A DNA stretch of 64,000 nt, from contig JAXMBC010000001.1 of the NCBI GenBank assembly GCA_046350055.1, forward strand, positions 4,774,001 through 4,838,000, read 5' to 3'. Source of the DNA: JAEUIE01 sp046350055. GTDB taxonomy: Bacteria > Planctomycetota > Planctomycetia > Gemmatales > HRBIN36. The first letter of the stretch is position 1. Each line of letters opens with the position of its first letter. The notes below the pieces were generated by a model. It was not told the DNA's origin and searched no databases. It was given only the letters and a program-made list of their open reading frames with translations. Positions 53,568 through 60,594 of this stretch are shown in pieces. Made by a program: the position numbers and the translations under genes.

Positions 53568-53957
53568 TTTCCACCCTTTATTCAAGAAAAATGGCAAGAG
53601 GTTCAGGATGTGACAACTCTGCACAGACTGTTGAATGTTCACTCTATGTGGCGATTCAACGCAGGGAAATCAGTCCTGACGATCATTCCATCCACGCCGT
53701 CTCTGGTGATCCTGCCGATAGTTCTGTTAGTACAAAAGGGGCATTGGTTAAGCTGAAATTCAGCTGAATCGCTGCCCATTAATGACAAAATTCCAATCGA
53801 TCCCCGCCCCATCCCCTGGGGACTCCCGTGACGCCGAGCAAGTTGCAAGAACTTGCTCGGCGTTCGGCATTCCGTTAAAGCTCCAGCCTGCGACTGGCAT
53901 TGTAACATCTTGTTTGTTACCATTCCCATTGGAATCATCTACTTGTGAGAGTCAGAC
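53568..53957. other. 390-base intergenic region between divergent DinB-like and DUF1501 genes
   Basis: I see no gene. The region holds a near-palindrome AGCTGAA-A-TTCAGCT (53750-53764), the strong 13-bp hairpin listed separately, GTAACA/TGTTAC (around 53900-53920) and ATTCC-CATT-GGAAT just before the DUF1501 start. The density of inverted repeats is higher than in other gaps. Confidence 0.5.
53832..53862. repeat. 13-bp perfect inverted repeat, hairpin
   Basis: Arms 53832-53844 and 53850-53862 pair perfectly around a 5-base loop. Flanks are not T-rich, so it is unlikely to be an ordinary intrinsic terminator. It could be a REP-type element or a regulator site. Confidence 0.5.
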
Positions 53958-54998
53958 ATGGTACGCATGGAAAGCCAGCACCAACGCATTACCCGACGAA
54001 GCATGCTGCAACTGGGTGCCATGGCGGCCCTGAGCATGGGTACATCTCCTGTGTTCGCTCGGCATGCCAAGGCACAGCGGTGTCTGTTCCTCAATCTCGT
54101 AGGTGGCCCAAGCCATTTGGATACCTGGGATCCTAAGCCCCATGCTCCCAGTGAGTTTCGAGGTCCCTTCAATGCGATTCCGACAAAAGTGCCTGGTTTG
54201 CACTTCACTGAGTTGTTTCCACGCATGGCAGCAATGGCAGACCGGCTTGCTGTTGTCCGTTCTGTGTTCCATGATGCTGCGCCCATCCACGAAACCGGCC
54301 AGCAATTAATTCAACAGGGACAGATGGTAACACCACACACACACTGCTCGCAAGGCATCGTGCTGCCTGGACTGATTGAAAACACTGGAGTTCAGTTGAG
54401 TCATGGCCAGGATGGATTACAGACACTCCCCGTCCCGGTTTCCCTGAATTCCAGGCAAAGTGAACGCTATGGCGACCATCCGTTTGGCAAGGCCTGTCTT
54501 CAGGCACGTTATGCCCTGGAAGCGGGGCATCGCCATGTAACTGTGAACATGTTTCAAACGGTCTATAACAGCTTGTCCTGGGATTGCCATGCCGATGGTG
54601 GCGAGCTGAACGTCAATCTCGACGATTATCGTTTACGAATTGCACCTATGTTTGATGCCACCTATACCGCTTTATTAACTGATCTGAGTGATTCCGGCCT
54701 GCTTGACTCGACATTGGTTGTGGCCAGTGGTGAATTTGGTCGTTCACCGAGAATCAACATCCGTGGCGGACGCGACCACTGGGCAGGTGCGTGGACTGCA
54801 CTCTTTGCAGGTGCTGGCGTATATGGTGGTCAGATCATTGGTGCCACCGACCGTCTCGGCATGGAGCCAACCCTTCGTCCAGTTCATGCCAGCGCCATTG
54901 CCAATACCATCAAAGCTGCCATGGGATTGAATCCAGAAATACGACATCACCATGGCCAGCCGATTCATGAACTATTCGGCAGCAGGGTTTCCAGCTAA
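53958..54998 (+). CDS. DUF1501 protein with twin-arginine signal (short form)
   Basis: The 346-residue protein starts with a twin-arginine export signal (ITRRSMLQLGAMAALSMG), consistent with folded export. The DUF1501 (alkaline-phosphatase-like fold) motifs CLFLNLVGGPSHLDTWDPKP near residue 43 and SGEFGRSPRINIRGGRDHW near residue 262 are clear. Most planctomycete DUF1501 proteins have about 420-480 residues and come next to DUF1549/DUF1553 cytochrome-domain genes; this one is shorter and has no such neighbour. A GAGAG site precedes ATG 53958; ATG 53967 is an alternative start. Confidence 0.88.
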   Translation: MVRMESQHQRITRRSMLQLGAMAALSMGTSPVFARHAKAQRCLFLNLVGGPSHLDTWDPKPHAPSEFRGPFNAIPTKVPGLHFTELFPRMAAMADRLAVVRSVFHDAAPIHETGQQLIQQGQMVTPHTHCSQGIVLPGLIENTGVQLSHGQDGLQTLPVPVSLNSRQSERYGDHPFGKACLQARYALEAGHRHVTVNMFQTVYNSLSWDCHADGGELNVNLDDYRLRIAPMFDATYTALLTDLSDSGLLDSTLVVASGEFGRSPRINIRGGRDHWAGAWTALFAGAGVYGGQIIGATDRLGMEPTLRPVHASAIANTIKAAMGLNPEIRHHHGQPIHELFGSRVSS

Positions 54999-55005
54999 GT
55001 TGCCA

Positions 55006-55036
55006 GTTCCCCTCTCCACAACCTGGAGAGGGGAAC
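55006..55036. terminator. Bidirectional hairpin between convergent DUF1501 and serA genes
   Basis: A perfect 13-bp stem (55006-55018 with 55024-55036) with a 5-base loop sits between two convergent stop codons. T-rich sequence is limited to TTGT on the plus side, so termination may be partial or assisted. Confidence 0.7.
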
Positions 55037-55045
55037 TTGTCATAC

Positions 55046-56665
55046 CTAAGACAACCATGCTGGCACTTCACCTGCCGGCGGCAACTTGACAATATTCATC
55101 GTCTTAATGTGCTGATGGCTTTTCACTTCTGCCAGCGCTGCTTCACATGGCAGATTGTCGAGGTTCAGCACCGCAACAGCATCTCCACCCCGTTCTTTGC
55201 GACCCACCACCATCTGGGCGATATTCACCCCATGGCGACCGAAAACAGTTCCAATGAAGCCGATCAAGCCAGGCACATCCTGGTGCGTAAAGATGAGCAG
55301 ATTACCATCGAGATACCCTTCAAGATGGAATCCATCGAGTTGGACCAGGCGTAAATACTCACTGCCAAAAAGAGTTGCTGAGGCTACATGACTGCCCTTG
55401 TCAGTTTCAATGCGGGCGGTGACCAGCGATGCGAAGTCGCCTCGTGCAGGATTGTGCTCCGCCACAATGTCGAAACCTCGCTCTTTGGCCAATAGCACTG
55501 CATTCACCGGCGTAAGATGTTCGCTCAGGCGAGTTTCAAGTAACCCCGTGGCGAAGGCAGCGGTAAGCCACGACATCCCTGTACTGGAAAGCTCCCCACG
55601 GAATGACAGTGATACTGACTTGATCGCACCTTGTTGCAGTTGGGTAAGTAACAATCCCAGACGACGGGCAGCATCCAGATAGGGCCGCAGCTGCTGCAGT
55701 GTTTTACGATCGACAGCTGGCAAATTCACTGCTGACTGCACCTGTCCGCGCGTCAAATAGTCAACTAACAGGTGTGCTGCTTCCAGCGCCACGGATTTCT
55801 GTGCCTCATTGGTAGACGCACCCAGGTGCGGCGTAAGCACTACATTGGCAAGCGTGCGTAACGGATGATTTGTAGGTGGAGGCTCCTCCACGAAGACATC
55901 GACCCCGGCACCTGCCAGATGGCCAGATTTGAGTGCATCGACTAATGCTGTCTCATCGATGATGCCGCCGCGTGCGCAATTGATAATGCGCGATCCCTTT
56001 TTCATCATGGCCAGCTCAGAAGCACCGATGAGGTTCTTCGTTTCTTCGATCATGGGCACATGCAGTGTCACAATATCAACCTGTTTGAGCAGCGCAGCTA
56101 CGTCAGAGGCGGGAATAAATCCCAGGGATGTGATCTTGTCCGCCGTCAGCACAGGGTCGTATCCCACAACTTTCATATCCATTGCCAGGGCTCTCCTGGC
56201 AACTTCCCTGCCGATGCGCCCCAGACCAATCACACCCAGAGTCTTGCCTGCAAGCTGGGTGCCTACAAACTTGTTACGATCCCAGCCCCCTTGCCGCATC
56301 ACTGCATCAGAGGCTGCGGTATGTCGCATGAGAGCAAAAATAAGTGCCCAGGTCTGTTCGCAGGTACTGATGGTGTTGCCACCAGGTGTATTCATCACGA
56401 TGACACCCTTACGTGTCGCTGTGACTACGTCGATATTGTCCACTCCCACTCCAGCCCGCACGATTGCTCGTAACCTGCCAGGCGTTTCCAGCAATTCACT
56501 GGTGATGCGTGTTCCACTGCGAACAATGGCACCATCCGCCTGTTGGAGCGCAGCCTTCAGTTCTTCCCCTTTGAGACCCGGCCGGTTATCCACATCCAAG
56601 CCAGCTTCTTGCAGAATGGTGATGCCATCAGCTTCCAGTTTGTCACAAATCAATACACGGGGCAT
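55046..56665 (-). CDS. serA: D-3-phosphoglycerate dehydrogenase
   Basis: SerA oxidises 3-phosphoglycerate in the first step of serine synthesis. The ATG at 56665 (GGAGGT 7 bases upstream) gives 539 residues beginning MPRVLICDKLEADG, as in the long bacterial form; the open frame to 56755 is not supported. The NAD-binding motif GKTLGVIGLGRIGREVARRA, catalytic Arg/Glu/His in INCARGGIIDE and LTPHLGAST, an intervening allosteric substrate-binding domain, and a C-terminal ACT domain (DVPGLIGFIGTVFGRHGVNIAQM) for serine feedback are all visible. Confidence 0.95.
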   Translation of the reverse strand: MPRVLICDKLEADGITILQEAGLDVDNRPGLKGEELKAALQQADGAIVRSGTRITSELLETPGRLRAIVRAGVGVDNIDVVTATRKGVIVMNTPGGNTISTCEQTWALIFALMRHTAASDAVMRQGGWDRNKFVGTQLAGKTLGVIGLGRIGREVARRALAMDMKVVGYDPVLTADKITSLGFIPASDVAALLKQVDIVTLHVPMIEETKNLIGASELAMMKKGSRIINCARGGIIDETALVDALKSGHLAGAGVDVFVEEPPPTNHPLRTLANVVLTPHLGASTNEAQKSVALEAAHLLVDYLTRGQVQSAVNLPAVDRKTLQQLRPYLDAARRLGLLLTQLQQGAIKSVSLSFRGELSSTGMSWLTAAFATGLLETRLSEHLTPVNAVLLAKERGFDIVAEHNPARGDFASLVTARIETDKGSHVASATLFGSEYLRLVQLDGFHLEGYLDGNLLIFTHQDVPGLIGFIGTVFGRHGVNIAQMVVGRKERGGDAVAVLNLDNLPCEAALAEVKSHQHIKTMNIVKLPPAGEVPAWLS

Positions 56666-56758
56666 GTCACAGACCTCCATGACAGGATGACGCAGAGTTG
56701 CAGCGTGAATAACGCAGGAGAGAGGAGATGTATTGATAGGGGCGAAGTCAGTCATCGC

Positions 56759-57799
56759 CTATGGCAGTGTATCAGTGCCCTTGTCTGAAGCTGAGGACGA
56801 CAGTTGAGACTGCAACCAGCCTCGTTTCCTCATCCAGAACAGCATCAGCACCGGGGTCAACAGCATGAGGATCATACTGACAACGAACAATGCGCTCTTG
56901 GATAATGGATTTTCCACGTTAAACTGCTCACCGAAGAAGTTCATGCCAAAGTAACCAGTTAGAAATGTCAACGGCATGAAAAGCACTGTGACTATCGTCA
57001 GTGTCTTCATGACTTCATTCATCCTGTAGCTGGTCATGGATATATGGCTTTCCAGTGCGCCTGATGCCATATCTCGTAGTCCATCCGAAAGCTCATGCAT
57101 ACGGACGAGGTGGTCATAGATATCACGGAAGTACACACGGTTCTCGGCATGTACCATGCCAAACGGATCACGAGCCATCCGGTTCATTGTTTCCCGCTGG
57201 CTGCCGAATATACGTCGAAGCTGGAGCACCGTTCTGCGGACAAGAAAGAGCTGGCTTAACTGTGTTCGACGTGGCTTGGTGAAAATATCCTGCTCCAGCG
57301 CATCAAGAGCATCATCCAGGCATTCCACCACCTGCATCGATGTCGTAGCAATCCTGTCAAAAAGATGATACAGCAATCGATCCGCTGTTTGCGTTAATCG
57401 CCCATCGACGGACCTTTCCACCGATTCCCAGAGCTTTTGTAGCGGTTCGATCGGTTCAAAATGAATGGTCACCAGGAAATTGGGGCCAACAAAAATATCC
57501 AGCTCTTTCTGCTGAATGTGATGATCCAGGTACTCGAGAGCATGGAATGAAACATAAAGATACTTCTGCCAATCATCAACACGGGAGAGATGTGTTTCAA
57601 GAAGCGCATCTTCGATGGCAAGTGGATGAAAGTGAAAGATCCTGGTGAGAAACTCGCTGGTCTGCTTAATGCCTTCACTGGACTGGCAAAGGTCCAGCCA
57701 GATTACTGCATTGGTATCGGTCAGAGCTGCTTCGAGTTGTTCGGTTGAGATGGTCTCCACCAACTGTGACGCACTGCGACGACAAAGAATCCGCATCAT
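56759..57799 (-). CDS. corA: CorA-family magnesium/cobalt transporter
   Basis: This is a 346-residue inner-membrane channel subunit that forms pentamers. The signature YFGMNF (GMN at the pore entrance) follows the first of two C-terminal membrane helices (VLFMPLTFLTGYFGMNF; second helix ALFVVSMILMLLTPVLMLFWM). The N-terminal ~270 residues form the cytosolic helical funnel. The basic C-terminal end matches the family. It overlaps the upstream menG/ubiE stop by four bases. Confidence 0.92.
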   Translation of the reverse strand: MMRILCRRSASQLVETISTEQLEAALTDTNAVIWLDLCQSSEGIKQTSEFLTRIFHFHPLAIEDALLETHLSRVDDWQKYLYVSFHALEYLDHHIQQKELDIFVGPNFLVTIHFEPIEPLQKLWESVERSVDGRLTQTADRLLYHLFDRIATTSMQVVECLDDALDALEQDIFTKPRRTQLSQLFLVRRTVLQLRRIFGSQRETMNRMARDPFGMVHAENRVYFRDIYDHLVRMHELSDGLRDMASGALESHISMTSYRMNEVMKTLTIVTVLFMPLTFLTGYFGMNFFGEQFNVENPLSKSALFVVSMILMLLTPVLMLFWMRKRGWLQSQLSSSASDKGTDTLP

Positions 57800-58560
57800 A
57801 ATTTGCGTCCCTGGTAAATCGTCGCAACGCCAAAAGTCAGTGGATGAAAGGAAACATCAACCAATCCTTGTGCTCGCATTTTGTCACACAAGGCTTCATA
57901 ATCTGGAAAAGCCAGCACGCTGGCGGGCAGATATTTATATGCAGCGTCAGGGCTTTTCGAGAACCACTGCCCTACCCTGGGCAACACCGAACGGAAATAC
58001 CACAAGTAAAGCTTGTCAAGTACCTTCACACGGGGCTTGCTGAACTCCAGCACGACCACTTTACCACCCGGCTTGCAGACACGAGTCATCTCAGCAAGTC
58101 CTCGATCAGTATCGGCCACGTTGCGCAAGCCAAATGCCACGCTCACGATCTGAAAGAGATTATCGACAAACGGAAGCCTTTGCGCATCTGCCTGCATGTA
58201 ACGTATGGGTAGCTTACCTTCTTTTTCCACCTTGCGCGACTTCTTCACAGCCCGGTCAAGCAGCGGTCCACAAAAATCTGCACCAATAATCGGGACTTTC
58301 CCCTGCCCTGCACGATGATAGGCAAGCGCCAGGTCACCTGAACCCGTGCACAGGTCCAACACAGGGCCAGCATCTAATTGAGGCGGAACCAGCTTGACTG
58401 CCTGAGCACGCCATCGTTTGTCGATGTTCAGACTCAGCAAATGATTGAGCAGGTCGTAGTAGGGAGCAATCGAACCAAACATCTTGCGGATGCGTTCATT
58501 GCTTTTATCCAGTTCCGGGCCAGCGATGGCGCTATCAGAGGCAAGAGCTGTTTGTGACAT
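57796..58560 (-). CDS. menG: Ubiquinone/menaquinone biosynthesis C-methyltransferase
   Basis: This 254-residue methyltransferase methylates demethylmenaquinone (or the ubiquinone precursor). The UbiE/MenG signature FGSIAPYYDLLNHLLSLNIDKRWR (residues ~29-52) is followed by the SAM motif VLDLCTGSGDLAL and by YMQADAQRLPFVDNLFQIVSVAFGLRNVAD. The planctomycete context and absence of nearby ubi genes favour menaquinone. It is coupled to corA. Confidence 0.92.
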   Translation of the reverse strand: MSQTALASDSAIAGPELDKSNERIRKMFGSIAPYYDLLNHLLSLNIDKRWRAQAVKLVPPQLDAGPVLDLCTGSGDLALAYHRAGQGKVPIIGADFCGPLLDRAVKKSRKVEKEGKLPIRYMQADAQRLPFVDNLFQIVSVAFGLRNVADTDRGLAEMTRVCKPGGKVVVLEFSKPRVKVLDKLYLWYFRSVLPRVGQWFSKSPDAAYKYLPASVLAFPDYEALCDKMRAQGLVDVSFHPLTFGVATIYQGRKL

Positions 58561-58597
58561 GAGCTTGTTGTACGTCTGCCTTTGATCTTGAGGAGAG

Positions 58598-59215
58598 TTA
58601 CTCCAGGACTCGCAGTTTAATGTTGCGATACAGGATGTTTGTTCCTTTCGCCTGGAAGCCTATGAAGCCTTCCCGTTGATCAGTCGTCCCCTGCGAAACA
58701 AGGTGCCCATTGACTCGAACCTCGATCTTGCCATCGTTCGAACCAATGACGGTGGAGTTCCATTCGCCTACCTTTTTCATGGATTTACGACGTGCATCGG
58801 GATAATCCTGAAACTCACCCTGGGCCTTGCCATAAACATTCATCTTGCCGACATCCTGATACCTGCCATCCACCTCAATACTCTGAGGCCACTGCTTCAG
58901 TATCCTGGTGATATGCAGAAGTACACCACTGCCCCCTTTGAACACTTCATCGCTTGCCAGGTTCTCGGGACGCTCGAACTTCCATTCATACTTCAACTCG
59001 TAGTTGCGATACTTTGCCTTCGTGTAAACATAACCAGCCAACGGACCTTTGATGTACAAACACTCGTCCTTCACATCAAAGGTGTTCTCTGGTCCTGCAG
59101 CAATGTAAAACTTGAAGCCAGTGTAGTTCTTGCCGTTGAACAAGTCGATCCAGGTATTGCTCTCACTCTTAGCTCCTTGCAGCAGGATCGCCAAAAACAA
59201 ACATATCAATGGCAT
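58598..59215 (-). CDS. DUF1080 (3-keto-disaccharide hydrolase-like) secreted protein
   Basis: The ATG at 59215 is chosen because it gives a signal peptide (MPLICLFLAILLQGAKS) and avoids overlap with the upstream uvrC gene. The 205-residue product has the DUF1080 lectin-like jelly-roll fold: WIDLFNGKNYTGF near the mature N-terminus, YELKYEWKF, GSGVLLHI, the SIEVDGRYQDVGKMN segment, and GFIGFQAKGTNILYRNIKLRVL at the end. Family members from planctomycetes are numerous and usually annotated as glycan- or keto-sugar-acting. The actual substrate here is unknown. Confidence 0.88.
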   Translation of the reverse strand: MPLICLFLAILLQGAKSESNTWIDLFNGKNYTGFKFYIAAGPENTFDVKDECLYIKGPLAGYVYTKAKYRNYELKYEWKFERPENLASDEVFKGGSGVLLHITRILKQWPQSIEVDGRYQDVGKMNVYGKAQGEFQDYPDARRKSMKKVGEWNSTVIGSNDGKIEVRVNGHLVSQGTTDQREGFIGFQAKGTNILYRNIKLRVLE

Positions 59216-59225
59216 ATTGGAATCC

Positions 59226-60575
59226 CTAGGGGTTAGTCTCATCATAGCCATCGGCAAGCTTCTTGTGACGAAGCAATTTATGATAATGCTGGGCGAACCG
59301 ATGGGCTTCATCACGCACGTACTGAAGCAGCCTGAGCGCCGCTGAGTTGCGACTGAGTCGAATAGGCTCCGCTTCTTCAAGTCGATAGATTTCTTCTTCT
59401 CGCTTTGCCAGAGATATCAGGCATGGCTTGGATACCTTCAGATGTCGCAGTGCATCCTGAGCCGCATGCAGTTGCCCTTTACCACCATCAATCATGATCA
59501 TGTCAGGAAAGACCTCATCGTCCGTCTGCAATCGCCGATAACGTCTTGTGACAACTTCACGAATGGACGCAAAATCATCGACACCATCCACACTCTTGAT
59601 CTTGAATCGCCGGTATCCGGGCTTGAATGGCACACCATCAACAAACTGTACCAGGGACGCAACGGTTTCACTTCCACCGAAATGGGCAATATCGATACCC
59701 TCTACGACACGAGGAGCTTCAGCAAGCTTCAGGACTTTTTGCAAGCCCCGTACGCCACGTTTGGGATCCATGACAAAGACTTCAGGCTGGAGATTCTTAT
59801 CGACATCCCCCCGCAGTTTCAGGTTGCCAAGCGCCTTGACTTGATCACGCAGCTGACTGGCAAGTTCAAAGTTGAGATCGGCAGCAGCCTGCTTCATCTC
59901 TGCTTCAAGTTCCTTGACGAGGCCATCTTTCTTGCCATCCAGCACTAACTGCAATCGGCGAATCTGTTCTCGATATGCCTCCTGAGATATTCGGAAGTTG
60001 CATGGAGCATCACACTGTCGAATGCTGTGTAAAAGACATGGACGAAACCATCGCCATTGCTCTTCCCCTGCATGGATATCGAGTTTGCAGGTACGAAAAC
60101 GAAAGATCCTCTGCAACACCTGAATTGCAGCCCGCAAACTGCGAGCACTGGTAAACGGCCCGTAAAGCCTGGCCCCTCGCCGAGGCTTTCGAGTAAACTC
60201 AACTCGAGGGTAATCCTCTCGGGTACGAATTTGCAGGTATGGATAGGTCTTGTCGTCTTTGAGATCGCTGTTGAATCGAGGCTGAATATCTTTGATCAAC
60301 CTGGCTTCCATCAACAGAGCATCGACTTCTGTTTCAACTGCCACAAAATCAATATCAGCTATTTCCAGGACAAGGTTTGCAGTCCGACTATCGTGAGCGG
60401 CTTGCTTATGAAAGTAGGAGCCTGCCCGATTGCGAAGATTCTTCGCCTTGCCTACGTAGATAACCCTTCCCTGGGCATCCTTCATCAAGTAGACCCCAGG
60501 TGCCGCAGGAAACGATTTGACCTTCTCACCGGGCGAGAGGGGCACTGACGGCGTTGGGGAATCGGTTACTTCCAT
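59226..60575 (-). CDS. uvrC: UvrABC excinuclease subunit C, short form without C-terminal HhH region
   Basis: UvrC makes the two incisions of nucleotide excision repair. The GIY-YIG nuclease domain (PGVYLMKDAQGRVIYVGKAKNLRNR, residues ~26-50), the UVR motif (ELEAEMKQAAADLNFELASQLRDQV) and the RNase H-like nuclease domain (EGIDIAHFGGSE; DMIMIDGGKGQL; DEAHRFAQHYH) with its Asp/His catalytic residues are present. The protein ends at residue 449, soon after the last of these. Standard UvrC proteins (~600 residues) continue with a tandem helix-hairpin-helix domain, which is absent here. Its ATG is 20 bases after the GH38-like gene. Confidence 0.9.
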   Translation of the reverse strand: MEVTDSPTPSVPLSPGEKVKSFPAAPGVYLMKDAQGRVIYVGKAKNLRNRAGSYFHKQAAHDSRTANLVLEIADIDFVAVETEVDALLMEARLIKDIQPRFNSDLKDDKTYPYLQIRTREDYPRVEFTRKPRRGARLYGPFTSARSLRAAIQVLQRIFRFRTCKLDIHAGEEQWRWFRPCLLHSIRQCDAPCNFRISQEAYREQIRRLQLVLDGKKDGLVKELEAEMKQAAADLNFELASQLRDQVKALGNLKLRGDVDKNLQPEVFVMDPKRGVRGLQKVLKLAEAPRVVEGIDIAHFGGSETVASLVQFVDGVPFKPGYRRFKIKSVDGVDDFASIREVVTRRYRRLQTDDEVFPDMIMIDGGKGQLHAAQDALRHLKVSKPCLISLAKREEEIYRLEEAEPIRLSRNSAALRLLQYVRDEAHRFAQHYHKLLRHKKLADGYDETNP

Positions 60576-60594
60576 GCTATCATTCTACCGAAGT

